NCBI GenBank assembly: GCA_002371135.1
Contig: DFGB01000084.1
Span: 17,465 to 42,702 of the forward strand
DNA length: 25,238 bases
DNA from: Verrucomicrobia bacterium UBA3761
GTDB lineage: Bacteria > Verrucomicrobiota > Kiritimatiellia > RFP12 > UBA1067
Reading direction: 5' to 3'
Shown here: in pieces, positions 1 through 7,363 of the stretch
Layout: every line of letters begins with the position of its first letter
Numbering within the stretch: the stretch's first letter is position 1
Position numbers and translations under genes: made by a program
Notes under the pieces: model-generated
Seen by the model: only the letters and a program-made list of their open reading frames with translations
What the model was told of the DNA's origin: nothing
The model's database searches: none

Positions 1-2
1 AC

Positions 3-284
3 GACGCGGGCAAGTTCCTCGGCGCCTACTACGATAAGAAGATCTACGAGAACGACCCGTTCGCCAAGCTCGACCAGGTTGGAGTCGGCAAACTCATGAA
101 GATGGCCGTCAGCGACGGCAAGGAGACCCGCCCGAATCTCCACTGCGGCATCTGCGGCGAACACGGCGGCGATCCTTCGTCTGTCGAGTTCTGCCACAAG
201 ATCGGCCTCAACTACGTATCCTGCTCGCCGTATCGCGTGCCGATTGCGCGCCTAGCGGCGGCGCAGGCTGCTCTCAAGAAGTAA
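3..284 (+). CDS. ppdK: Pyruvate, phosphate dikinase, C-terminal end (partial)
   Basis: The gene enters from the left edge already open in this frame, so only the last 93 residues are visible. They carry the highly conserved end of the PEP-binding TIM-barrel domain: CGICGEHGGDPSSVEFCH, with the catalytic cysteine region, followed by GLNYVSCSPYRVPIARLAAAQA. This is diagnostic of PPDK rather than PEP synthase or PTS enzyme I. PPDK interconverts pyruvate, ATP and phosphate with PEP, AMP and PPi in the cytoplasm, and many anaerobes run it glycolytically using PPi. It stops at TAA 282-284 and is followed by a strong terminator, so it is the last gene of its transcript. An internal ATG at 96 is not a start, because conserved sequence runs upstream of it. 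Confidence 0.95.
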   Translation, partial: DAGKFLGAYYDKKIYENDPFAKLDQVGVGKLMKMAVSDGKETRPNLHCGICGEHGGDPSSVEFCHKIGLNYVSCSPYRVPIARLAAAQAALKK

Positions 285-310
285 GCCGGGCCTTGAACTC
301 TCAAGGCCGA

Positions 311-355
311 CCCGGGCGTGCGATTCCAACCTCGCGCGCCCGGGCATTCTTTTTA
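311..355 (+). terminator. Intrinsic terminator of ppdK
   Basis: A 12-bp stem (311-322 with 333-344, CCCGGGCGTGCG against CGCGCGCCCGGG, one G-U pair) closes a 10-nt loop and is followed by CATTCTTTTT. It lies 26 bases after the ppdK stop codon. The T-run overlaps the start of the adjacent CACAGAG repeat element. Confidence 0.9.
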
Positions 356-540
356 ACACAGAGACACAGAGGAACGGAGATTCACAGAGGTTTATTGTGC
401 CGGCCAGAGTTTTCGTCAGTATTTTTATCGCAGAGACGTGAGAGACGCAGAGGGTGAAAAGTCCTGATAAACTCTGCGTTCTTCGCGTCTCTCGGGTCTC
501 TGCGATAAATACTGCCCTTATTCATGTCCACCACAATAAA
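343..540. repeat. CACAGAG-type inverted repeat element, copy 1
   Basis: The element begins GCATTCTTTTTAACACAG and continues GAGACACAGAGG. Inside it, arm 417-452 (CAGTATTTTTATCGCAGAG...) is matched by the inverted arm 472-514 (...CTCTGCGATAAATACTG), giving about 30 bp of near-perfect dyad. An outer pair TTTATTGTG (391-399) and CACAATAAA (532-540) extends the fold. No gene is visible in 285-639; besides this element it holds only the ppdK terminator and the tRNA promoter. Related copies lie at 5710-5893 and 12186-12240. Confidence 0.8.
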
Positions 541-598
541 AGGAATGCCAGGGCGCAAATCGGAAATCTAAAAATCAAAAAATCACCAAACTTCCATC

Positions 599-628
599 TT
601 GCGCAGCAAGGAGGGAATATGGTATAAT
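599..628 (+). promoter_or_regulatory. Promoter of tRNA-Thr (and probably ridA onward)
   Basis: TTGCGC (599-604), an 18-bp spacer and TATAAT (623-628) with an upstream TGG that makes an extended -10 (ATGGTATAATAC). It lies 11 bases before the tRNA. The same ATGGTATAATAY string recurs at the other promoters of this window. No other promoter is evident before ridA. Confidence 0.8.
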
Positions 629-639
629 ACTCGCAACAA

Positions 640-717
640 GCCGGGTTGGCACAGTGGCGACTGCGCCTCATTTGTAATGAGGAATTACCAGGGGTTCGAG
701 TCCCTTACCCGGCTCCA
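640..717 (+). tRNA. tRNA-Thr (anticodon TGT)
   Basis: A complete cloverleaf can be drawn: acceptor GCCGGGT (640-646) with ACCCGGC (707-713), discriminator T714 and an encoded CCA (715-717). The anticodon stem CCTCA/TGAGG encloses the loop TTTGTAA, giving anticodon TGT, which reads ACA threonine codons. The T-arm AGGGG-TTCGAGT-CCCTT is standard with one G-U pair. A run of seven T follows the CCA and could allow partial termination before ridA. Confidence 0.96.
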
Positions 718-749
718 TTTTTTTGCACCGGAATGATAAAGGAAAATAA

Positions 750-1127
750 ATGACTGAAATCATCTCCACCGAAAAGGCGCCTAAGGCGCTTGGCCCTTAT
801 TCGCAGGCCATCAAGACGGGATCCCTCGTTTTCTGCTCCGGGCAGATCCCAATCAATCCCGCCACGAATACCATCGAGGCTGTCACGATCGAGGACCAGA
901 CGCGTCAGGCGATCGAGAACCTGAAGAACGTGCTTTCGGCGGCCGGGACGTCGCTCGCGAATGTCGTCAAAACCACGGTGTGCATCAAGGATATGAACGA
1001 CTTCGCGGCGCTCAACGGCGTCTATGCGGAGATGTTCGGCGATGCAAAGCCCGCGCGTTCGTGCGTCGAGGTGGCGCGTCTGCCCAAGGATGTGAAAGTC
1101 GAAATCGAGTGCATTGCCGTGCTTTGA
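750..1127 (+). CDS. ridA: RidA/YjgF family enamine/imine deaminase
   Basis: This 125-residue protein matches the RidA family over its whole usual length. RidA hydrolyses reactive enamine/imine intermediates such as 2-aminoacrylate released by PLP enzymes, as a cytoplasmic trimer. Visible family motifs are LGPYSQAI (residues 14-21), SGQIPINP (30-37), PARSCVEVARLP with the carboxylate-binding Arg103, and E120 near the end. A weak purine-rich ribosome site (AAAGGAAAA) precedes the ATG. It starts only 32 bases after the tRNA-Thr CCA with no promoter between, so it is probably read from the tRNA promoter, and it begins a tightly spaced plus-strand run ending with trkH. Confidence 0.95.
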   Translation: MTEIISTEKAPKALGPYSQAIKTGSLVFCSGQIPINPATNTIEAVTIEDQTRQAIENLKNVLSAAGTSLANVVKTTVCIKDMNDFAALNGVYAEMFGDAKPARSCVEVARLPKDVKVEIECIAVL

Positions 1128-1171
1128 TCGGCAATGCGCAGGAAACGGCAAACGAAAGGGGAGTCGAAACG

Positions 1172-1408
1172 ATGAAGAAACTCGCAATCGCAATGCTGTT
1201 CGCGGCTCTTGGGGTCGCGATGACGGGGTGCGTCAGCTACGAGCACATCGAGCGCGACCGCTCGCGTCACAATCGCGAGGTGGAGAATCCACCGCCGCCG
1301 AAGCCCAAGTCCCGCCCGTTCATGAAACGCGGCGAGCAACACCGTGAGGCGCCCGAACGGCACGACCATCGCGCGCCACAGCCGCCGCCTCGTGCGAATT
1401 ATCGTTGA
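1172..1408 (+). CDS. Small proline-rich lipoprotein, function unknown
   Basis: A 78-residue protein starting MKKLAIAMLFAALGVAMTGC: a lysine-containing n-region, a hydrophobic stretch and a lipobox-like MTGC with Cys20, so it is probably a lipid-anchored envelope protein. The rest is short, charged and proline-rich (NPPPPKPKSRP near residues 43-53, then many His/Arg/Glu residues) with no recognisable fold. An AAAGGGGAG ribosome site 8-9 bases before ATG 1172 fixes the start; the frame is open further upstream, inside ridA, but that part is not coding. It sits 44 bases after ridA and 9 bases before the EIIA gene. The family is not recognised; expression as a lipoprotein is inference. Confidence 0.7.
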   Translation: MKKLAIAMLFAALGVAMTGCVSYEHIERDRSRHNREVENPPPPKPKSRPFMKRGEQHREAPERHDHRAPQPPPRANYR

Positions 1409-1417
1409 CGTGAGGCG

Positions 1418-2137
1418 ATGTCGCGCGAAATGCTCAATTTGCGCGCCGCGGCGGAACACATCCACGTAGACGCAAACGAACTCAAGCACGCCGCCCAGCG
1501 CGGCGAGCTGACCGCCGAGGAGCATGGCGGCGAGTGGTGGATTGAGCATAAATCGCTCGATGAATGGGCGCAACGCGAACTCCTTGCCGTCGGCAGGAAA
1601 ACCCTTGTCCATCGCCACGAGTCGTTCCTCCAGTCGATGGACAAGAGCGCGCGCAGGACGTGGCGCGTCGCGCCGCTTTTCCGTCTCGACGCGATGGATG
1701 TGGACTTGCGCGCGAAGACGAAGGGCGGCATAATCCGCGATATGACGGATCTTGCGATTGCAAGCGGTCTCGTCTATGATACGGAAGGGCTCTTCCACGA
1801 ACTGACCGAGCGCGAAGAGGCGGCGCCGACCGCGATAGGCTGCGGCGCGGCCTTCCTGCACCCGCGCTACCACGACCCGTATTTCTTTGAAGATACGTTC
1901 CTTGTCTACGGACGCGCGAGGAGGGGCGTTTTCTTCGGCGCGCCGGACGGCGAGATGACGCGCCACTTCTTCCTCGTCTGCTGCACCGACCACGAAAAGC
2001 ACCTAGCCATCCTCGCGCGCCTCGCCGTCCTCGCACATGGCACGCCTCTTATCGAGCGCCTCGACGCGGCAACCTCCAATGAAGCCGCCCTCGCCGCCAT
2101 CGCCGAATGCGAGGACGAATTGGCAGTTGGCATTTAG
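1418..2137 (+). CDS. PTS EIIA (fructose/nitrogen type) with N-terminal HTH-like domain
   Basis: This 239-residue protein has two parts. Residues about 6-55 (LNLRAAAEHIHVDANELKHA, then GEWWIEHKSLDEW) look like an excisionase/MerR-type DNA-binding helix-turn-helix. Residues about 85-235 form an EIIA type-2 domain, with the phospho-acceptor His148 in IGCGAAFLHPR and the family's FFGAPDG and FFLVCCTDHEKHLAILARLA segments. EIIA domains take phosphate from HPr; the fusion suggests a regulator whose DNA binding responds to PTS phosphorylation, which is inference. Nearby is only an orphan EIIC (5996). The stop follows TTGGCAGTTGGCATTTAG, so the last residues (LAVGI) come from a 7-bp TTGGCAG repeat. 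Four bases separate it from the next gene. Confidence 0.85.
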   Translation: MSREMLNLRAAAEHIHVDANELKHAAQRGELTAEEHGGEWWIEHKSLDEWAQRELLAVGRKTLVHRHESFLQSMDKSARRTWRVAPLFRLDAMDVDLRAKTKGGIIRDMTDLAIASGLVYDTEGLFHELTEREEAAPTAIGCGAAFLHPRYHDPYFFEDTFLVYGRARRGVFFGAPDGEMTRHFFLVCCTDHEKHLAILARLAVLAHGTPLIERLDAATSNEAALAAIAECEDELAVGI

Positions 2138-2141
2138 CATA

Positions 2142-2783
2142 ATGCGAACCTGGTTCTTCGATCTCGACGGCACTCTAGCCGATACCGATGCCGACATCCG
2201 CGTCTCATGGAGGGCGGCCATGGAGGATCTGGGGCTCGTTTGCGATAATTTCGAGCGCGATTTCGTCGCCGGGCCGCCAATCGAAGTAATGTTCAAGCGG
2301 CTCTTCCCGGGGCAGTATACCGAAGAGCTTGCGCTCAAACTCCGCGAGCGTTTTGGGTTCCATTACGACGGCGACGGCTTGCCCAATACACGCGAATATC
2401 CTGGCGTCCTCGATGCCGTCAGGGCATTGAAGGCGCGTGGCGACAGAGTGTTTATCGCGACGAACAAACGCCTTCTGGGTGCACTCGCAATCTCCCGCAA
2501 GTTCGGTTGGGGCGACGTCTTCGAGGGCGTCTACACGGGTGATATGCACAAGGACGATGCCATAGGAAAACTTGCCAAAGGACCTCTTCTCGCGCTCGCC
2601 ATGAAAGAGAACGCACTTCGTCCGGACGATTGCACGATGGTGGGCGATACGGCGAGCGATTTCAATGCCGCGAGCGAGAATGCGATGCGTTCGATTGGCG
2701 TCACATGGGGATACGGCAGGCCGGACGAACTCGCCCTCGCCACCCGGCTCGTCTCCACGCCGCAAGAAATCCTGCGCGTTTAG
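2142..2783 (+). CDS. HAD-superfamily phosphatase, phosphoglycolate phosphatase-like
   Basis: The 213-residue protein carries all HAD motifs: FFDLDGTLADTD at the N-terminus (nucleophile D7, D9), the ATNK threonine T107 (motif II), K143 in KDDAIGK, and MVGDTASDFNAA with D169 and D173 (motif III). An insertion between motifs I and II forms a helical cap like that of phosphoglycolate phosphatase and pyrophosphatase PpaX (subclass IA). It probably dephosphorylates a small phosphorylated metabolite, but the sequence does not name the substrate. The start is ATG 2142, four bases after the EIIA stop; the frame is open upstream within the EIIA gene but motif I sits directly after this ATG. A CTAG repeat follows the stop. 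Confidence 0.88.
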   Translation: MRTWFFDLDGTLADTDADIRVSWRAAMEDLGLVCDNFERDFVAGPPIEVMFKRLFPGQYTEELALKLRERFGFHYDGDGLPNTREYPGVLDAVRALKARGDRVFIATNKRLLGALAISRKFGWGDVFEGVYTGDMHKDDAIGKLAKGPLLALAMKENALRPDDCTMVGDTASDFNAASENAMRSIGVTWGYGRPDELALATRLVSTPQEILRV

Positions 2784-2792
2784 CAGGGGAGA

Positions 2793-2841
2793 TTTCTAGA
2801 AGTTCCAGAAGACCTAGATGCCCTCTTCCCTCTTCCCTTTC
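2793..2841. repeat. CTAGA 9-bp repeat plus CTCTTCC heptamer run before trkA
   Basis: TTTCTAGAA-GTTCCAGAA-GACCTAGAT units with 9-bp period are followed by CCTCTTCCCTCTTCCC. This fills nearly the whole 58-base gap between the HAD gene and trkA, and there is no Shine-Dalgarno site in front of trkA. The string AGAAGACCTAGATGC is shared exactly with the copy at 13474-13511. Confidence 0.85.
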
Positions 2842-4263
2842 ATGCGTAAAATTGTCATAGTCGGTGCGGGTTTCACTGGAGAGCGGCTCGCAAAAGCGCT
2901 CGTCGACGACGGAGCGCAAGTCGTGCTCATCGACAAGGACGCGGCGAAGGTGCGCCAGGCGGGTAATCGTCTGGACTGCATGGTGATCCAGTCCGACGGC
3001 AACAGTCTGAAAACATTGGAGGCCGATGCTGGCATCGCGTCGGCCTCGGCGCTGGTGGCGCTGACCGAAGACGATGAGGTGAACATGATAACGTGCTCGC
3101 TCGTCGATGCCTCGCATCCGGAGGTTCTGAAAATCGCGCGCGTCAGGAACGACGCATACTATTCGGCCTCGCGCGAGGGTGCGGCGCAGACTGCCGGCGG
3201 TCGCCCGCTTTTCGGTATCGACCGCATGCTGCACCCAGACGTGGAGGCCGCCGCGGCGATATGGCGCGCTCTTTCCCACGGCGCCGTTGGAAACGTCGTG
3301 CCGCTCGCAGGCGGGTTCGGCATTGTATCGATTCCCGTCGATGAAGGTTGCCGCATTGCAGATATGCCGCTCTGGACTTTGGGTTCGATTCCGGAGTGGA
3401 AGTATCTCGTCGCCTATGTGGAATCCGGCGCGGAAGCGTTTCTCCCGAGCGGCGAGACGGTGCTCCGGCCTGGCGACAGGATTGGCGTCGTCTCGCCTGT
3501 CGCGCTCATGGGGGAGATGCTTCGTTTCGCGCTGGGCGACGAGAAGAAAGCGGCGAGGCGCCTCGCTATATTCGGCGCGGGGCGGCTTGGCTCGCTCCTC
3601 GTCGAGCGCCAGCTTGCTTCGCGTCCGTCGGGTTTCCTCGATTCGGTCTTCGGTCGCGAGAATGCCGAGACGACGCTCATAGATTCGGACGAAAGCCTCT
3701 GCCGCGCCGCGAAGGAGCGCTTTCGCGGCATACGCGTCCTCTGCGGCGACATTACAGATCCGGAGCTCATCCGCGAGGCGCGCCTTGAAGAATGCGACGC
3801 GCTGGTCGCCGCGTCGTCGAACTACGACCGCAATCTCGTCGTCGCCTCCTACCTGAAATCGCGCGGCGTCAAACGCACGATAGCGCTGACGGAAAGCGAG
3901 GAATTCGGCGATGTCGCCCGCAAACTCGGCATCGACGTCGTCGTGCCCATGCGCGGGACGGTGGTGGACTCCATCGTGAGCCATCTTCGCGGCCGCAACG
4001 TGACGAGCGTCCATACGGCGAGCGAAGGGCGCTTCGAGATCGTTGGCTGCGACGTGACCGCGGCGAGCGAGGCCGACGGCAAGGCGCTCAAGGAGCTTTC
4101 GCGTCCGGGGGAATATCTGCTGCTCCTGGTGCGTCATGCCGGGGACGGCTCGATTGCGCTGCCCTCTGGCGACACTGTCCTTCATGCAGGCGACCACGTA
4201 GACTTCATAGCCCGCGCCGGAGACAAGACGATCTCGAAGCTCTTCGCGGCAGGGTGGGGATGA
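2842..4263 (+). CDS. trkA: TrkA, regulatory NAD-binding subunit of Trk potassium transporter
   Basis: This 473-residue protein is the length of a classical double-unit TrkA: RCK_N (MRKIVIVGAGFTGERLA, nucleotide motif GxGxxG at residues 8-13, acidic D31 at the end of strand 2), RCK_C, a second RCK_N (AIFGAGRLG near residue 244) and a second RCK_C. TrkA rings bind the cytoplasmic face of TrkH and gate K+ uptake in response to nucleotides. The family start MRKIVIVG corresponds to ATG 2842. An in-frame ATG at 2818 would add eight residues encoded purely by the CTCTTCC repeat and is unlikely. It overlaps trkH by a stop/start ATGATGATG run, indicating translational coupling. Confidence 0.93.
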   Translation: MRKIVIVGAGFTGERLAKALVDDGAQVVLIDKDAAKVRQAGNRLDCMVIQSDGNSLKTLEADAGIASASALVALTEDDEVNMITCSLVDASHPEVLKIARVRNDAYYSASREGAAQTAGGRPLFGIDRMLHPDVEAAAAIWRALSHGAVGNVVPLAGGFGIVSIPVDEGCRIADMPLWTLGSIPEWKYLVAYVESGAEAFLPSGETVLRPGDRIGVVSPVALMGEMLRFALGDEKKAARRLAIFGAGRLGSLLVERQLASRPSGFLDSVFGRENAETTLIDSDESLCRAAKERFRGIRVLCGDITDPELIREARLEECDALVAASSNYDRNLVVASYLKSRGVKRTIALTESEEFGDVARKLGIDVVVPMRGTVVDSIVSHLRGRNVTSVHTASEGRFEIVGCDVTAASEADGKALKELSRPGEYLLLLVRHAGDGSIALPSGDTVLHAGDHVDFIARAGDKTISKLFAAGWG

Positions 4264-5702
4264 TGATGAAATTTTCCGTTCTACGCATAATCGCCTTCAT
4301 TCTCGGCCTGGTGGGAGTGGCGTTGACTCCGCCGCTCGCAACGGCGCTCTGGTTTGGCGAGCGGGCGGCGGCATGGGCGTTCGCGATACCGATGGCCGCG
4401 AGCTGGGCGCTCGTGGCGGCGTTTCTCGTATGGAAGTCGTCGAGGGCGGACAGGGAACGGACGCTCGCGCCCGCAGACGCGTTCCATATCGTCGGCGGGG
4501 CGTGGACGGCAATCGTCTTCTTCGGCGCTCTGCCGTTTAGTCTTTCCGGCCAATTTGCGAGTTTCACCGATGCGCTCTTCGAGAGCGTGAGCGGGTTCAC
4601 GACTACGGGGGCTTCGATTCTGCCGGAAGTGGAGACGCTGCCGCGCAGCATCAATCTCTGGCGCTGCGAGACGCACTGGCTCGGCGGCATGGGGGTCATC
4701 ACGCTCGCGGTCGCGCTCGTGCCGCTCCTCGGCGTCGGCGGGTTCAGGCTCGTGAAGGCGGAAGCGACGGGCCCCGACAAGGGCAAGGTGACGGTGCGCA
4801 TAATGGACACGGCCAAGGCTTTGTGGTGCATATACTTCGCGTTCACGGCGCTTGAGACCGTGCTTCTCATGTGCGCGGGGCTTGGATTTTTCGATGCCGT
4901 GTGCCATGCGTTTTCGACGCTCGGCACGGGCGGATTTTCCACGCGCAACGCCAGCGTCGGCGCGTTTGCGAACCCGGCGGCGGAGTGGATTTGCACCGTG
5001 TTCATGCTGGTCGCGACGGTCAACTTCGCGCTGTATTACCGCCTTTTCACCGGTCGCTGGCGCGAGATGTATGTCGATTCCGAATTCCGGGCGATGCTCG
5101 CAGTCGCAGGCGCCGCCGTGGCCGTGGTGGCGGTTGTCGAGTATGCCGATTACGGGAAGCTTGCAGAGTCGCTCAGGTATTCGGCGTTCCAGGTCGCTTC
5201 GGTTGTTTCCACGACAGGCTTCATGTCGGCCGATTACACGCTGTGGCGTCCTGCCGCGCAGATTGTCCTCGCCGTCTTGTTCTTGACCGGCGGGTGCTCG
5301 GGTTCGACCGCGGGTGGCGTCAAGATCGTGCGGTGGACTATACTCGCCAAACAGCTGAGGAACGATTTTCGCCGGCTTCTGCATCCGCACGAAGTGACGA
5401 CGCTGCGGCTGAACGGCATGAGCGCGCGAGAAGAGTTTGTGCCAGGCGTGGCGTCGTTCATTCTCGCATACGCGCTTCTCGTCGGTGCAACGGCGTTTGC
5501 GGGGGCTCTCGCAGGGCTGGGCGTCACGGAGGCGTTCTCTGCGGCGCTGAGCATGGTCGGGAACGTCGGGCCGGCGTTCGGCGCACTCGGGCCGACGGCG
5601 AATTACGGCGCCCTCCCGGACGCCCTCAAGTGGTTCTACTCCTTCGCCATGCTCGCAGGACGCCTGGAGATCTATACGATGATAGTGTGGTTTAAAAGGT
5701 GA
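4260..5702 (+). CDS. trkH: TrkH, membrane subunit of Trk potassium transporter
   Basis: A 480-residue polytopic membrane protein of the TrkH/KtrB family. The four pore-loop signatures expected of this K+ channel fold are visible: SGFTTTGAS (about residue 112), STLGTGGFST (about 220), VVSTTGFMS (about 315) and MVGNVGPAFG (about 431), each with the selectivity-filter glycine. It imports K+ across the inner membrane with TrkA. Three successive ATG codons (4260, 4263, 4266) lie in this frame across the trkA stop; the first is given here, but any could be used. It ends IYTMIVWFKR, the usual end of the family. A CACAGAG inverted repeat follows and may end the transcript. Confidence 0.94.
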   Translation: MMMKFSVLRIIAFILGLVGVALTPPLATALWFGERAAAWAFAIPMAASWALVAAFLVWKSSRADRERTLAPADAFHIVGGAWTAIVFFGALPFSLSGQFASFTDALFESVSGFTTTGASILPEVETLPRSINLWRCETHWLGGMGVITLAVALVPLLGVGGFRLVKAEATGPDKGKVTVRIMDTAKALWCIYFAFTALETVLLMCAGLGFFDAVCHAFSTLGTGGFSTRNASVGAFANPAAEWICTVFMLVATVNFALYYRLFTGRWREMYVDSEFRAMLAVAGAAVAVVAVVEYADYGKLAESLRYSAFQVASVVSTTGFMSADYTLWRPAAQIVLAVLFLTGGCSGSTAGGVKIVRWTILAKQLRNDFRRLLHPHEVTTLRLNGMSAREEFVPGVASFILAYALLVGATAFAGALAGLGVTEAFSAALSMVGNVGPAFGALGPTANYGALPDALKWFYSFAMLAGRLEIYTMIVWFKR

Positions 5703-5709
5703 AAAGCGA

Positions 5710-5893
5710 AGGGAATTTTTCGATTGCTTCAAGTATCCTTTTTTTAACACAGAGACACAGAGGGCATGGAGTTTTTTATCGCAGAGACGCGGAGACCTGA
5801 GAGTACTCGAGAGACTTGAAGCAATCGAAGCAATCGAGAAATTCCTCACTCCGTGACCCTCTGTGTCTCTGTGTCAAAAAAAAGGAATGCTTG
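5710..5893. repeat. CACAGAG-type inverted repeat element, copy 2
   Basis: A nested palindrome fills the gap between trkH and the EIIC gene. The left half holds GGAATTTTTCGATTGCTTC and then TTTTTTTAACACAGAGACAC-AGAGG. The right half holds the inverse, GAAGCAATCGAAGCAATCG (with a small tandem duplication) and then CCCTCTGTGTCTCTGTGTC followed by A8GGAATGC. An internal TATCGCAGAGACGCGGAG links it to copy 1. No gene is visible in 5703-5995; the remaining part (5894-5970) is plain sequence leading to a promoter. Confidence 0.8.
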
Positions 5894-5972
5894 ACGTAAT
5901 CAAAGAATCGGAAAAGCGGAAAATCCCCTCTCCCTTTCCCCATCCCAAAAGGGGGGTGGCGTTGAAGGACGG

Positions 5973-5987
5973 AAAATGGTAAAATAT
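5973..5987 (+). promoter_or_regulatory. Extended -10 promoter of the EIIC gene, near-leaderless
   Basis: AAAATGGTAAAATAT matches the window's shared promoter core (ATGGTATAATATG) with one change in the -10 hexamer (TAAAAT, 5980-5985). Only 10 bases separate the hexamer from ATG 5996, so transcription would begin within a few bases of the start codon. No convincing -35 is placed at 17-18 bp. Confidence 0.55.
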
Positions 5988-5995
5988 ACGGCGTT

Positions 5996-7363
5996 ATGAT
6001 ACAGAATATCTTTGCTTACGTCATCGGCCTCGGAGCCGCGGTAATGATGCCCGTCATATTCACGCTCCTCGGCGTTGCGATCGGGATCAAGTTTTCGAAG
6101 GCGCTGAAGTCAGGCCTCCTCGTCGGCGTGGGCTTCGTCGGCCTCGGCGTCGTGACTGCCCTCCTGACTTCGAATCTCGGCCCCGCCCTCAAGGGGATGA
6201 CGGAGCTCTACAACCTCAACCTTCCGTTCTTCGACCTCGGGTGGCCTGCTGCCGCGGCGGTCGCGTATTCGACCGCCGTGGGCGCGTTCATCATCCCCGT
6301 GTGCCTCGGCGTAAACGTGCTGATGCTCGTGTGCGGCGTCACGCGCACGGTCAATATCGACCTTTGGAACTACTGGCATTTCGCATTCATCGGAGCGCTC
6401 GTCTTTTTCGCCACTGGTTCGCTCGTGTGGGCGTTTTACGCGGCAATCGTCCTTTATGTCATTACTCTTTGCATGGCGGACTTCACCGCCAAGGGCTTCC
6501 AGCGATACTACAATGGCATGGAGGGCATTTCGATCCCGCAGCCGTTCTGCCAGTCGTTCACGCCGTTCGCCGTCGCGCTAAACTGGGCGCTCGACAAGAT
6601 TCCCGGCATGCAGAAGCTCGATATCGACGCAGAGGGGATGAAGAAGAAGTTCGGCCTCCTTGGCGAGCCGCTGTTCCTCGGCGTCGTGATCGGCTGCGGC
6701 ATCGGCTGCCTCAGATGCGAGAATGCCAAGGCGCTCGTTGATTCAATCCCTAAAATCCTTTCCCTTGGCGTCACGGTCGGCGCAGTGATGGAGCTGATCC
6801 CTCGCATAACTGCACTCTTCATCGAGGGCCTCAAGCCGATATCGGAGGCGACGCGCAACCTCGTCGAACGCAAGTTCTCCGGTCTCAAGGGGCTGTCCAT
6901 CGGCATGTCGCCGGCGCTCGTCATTGGCCACCCGGCGACTCTCGTCGTTTCGATCCTCCTCATCCCGATCGTGCTTTTCCTTTCCGTCGTCCTGCCCGGC
7001 AACAAATTCCTCCCGCTCGCTTCGCTTGCCGGGATATTTTATCTCTTCCCGTGCGTCCTGCCGATAACGAAGGGCAACGTCCCCAAGACGTTCATCGTCG
7101 GGCTCGTCGCCATGACAGCCGGCCTTTACTTCGTCACCAATCTGACGCCTGTTTTTTCGCAGGCGATAGAAGTGGCGAAGGTCGAGGGCATTTCCGTGCC
7201 GGCGGGCTTTGAAGGCGGCGCCGCGCTCGATTTCGCATCGGCCCTTTGGTGCTGGCTCGCATACCACGCCACTGTCTCGCTCAAGTGGACGGGCGCCGTC
7301 CTTGCCGGCATTTTCGCCCTCGCCATGTGCGCGGCCAATTTCATCCGTATCAGGAGAGGCTGA
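5996..7363 (+). CDS. PTS galactitol-type EIIC permease component
   Basis: The 455-residue hydrophobic protein resembles GatC, the membrane component of the galactitol PTS family. Seen directly: about ten or more hydrophobic segments, the GatC-like N-terminus (GAAVMMPVIFTLLGVAIGIKF), NIDLWNYWHFAFIGALV and SIGMSPALVIGHPATLV. EIIC binds and translocates the sugar while EIIB phosphorylates it. No EIIB gene lies in this window and the only EIIA is 4 kb upstream, so the partners must be elsewhere or the protein works without them; galactitol as substrate is only a family-level guess. The start lies just downstream of an extended -10 with no Shine-Dalgarno site. It overlaps the following pyrophosphatase gene by one base (TGATG). 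Confidence 0.85.
   Translation: MIQNIFAYVIGLGAAVMMPVIFTLLGVAIGIKFSKALKSGLLVGVGFVGLGVVTALLTSNLGPALKGMTELYNLNLPFFDLGWPAAAAVAYSTAVGAFIIPVCLGVNVLMLVCGVTRTVNIDLWNYWHFAFIGALVFFATGSLVWAFYAAIVLYVITLCMADFTAKGFQRYYNGMEGISIPQPFCQSFTPFAVALNWALDKIPGMQKLDIDAEGMKKKFGLLGEPLFLGVVIGCGIGCLRCENAKALVDSIPKILSLGVTVGAVMELIPRITALFIEGLKPISEATRNLVERKFSGLKGLSIGMSPALVIGHPATLVVSILLIPIVLFLSVVLPGNKFLPLASLAGIFYLFPCVLPITKGNVPKTFIVGLVAMTAGLYFVTNLTPVFSQAIEVAKVEGISVPAGFEGGAALDFASALWCWLAYHATVSLKWTGAVLAGIFALAMCAANFIRIRRG

Noticed and set aside
2818..2841. N-terminal extension of TrkA from ATG 2818
   Set aside because: The extra residues are encoded by the CTCTTCC repeat and the family begins at MRKIVIVG.
2701..4197. Minus-strand open frame of 498 codons opposite trkA
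   Set aside because: It is antisense to a full TrkA with intact motifs and is composed of shadow-type sequence.
4281..5849. Minus-strand open frame of 522 codons opposite trkH
   Set aside because: It is antisense to a clear TrkH, has Arg/His/Glu-rich composition typical of GC-rich shadow frames, and shows no family motif.
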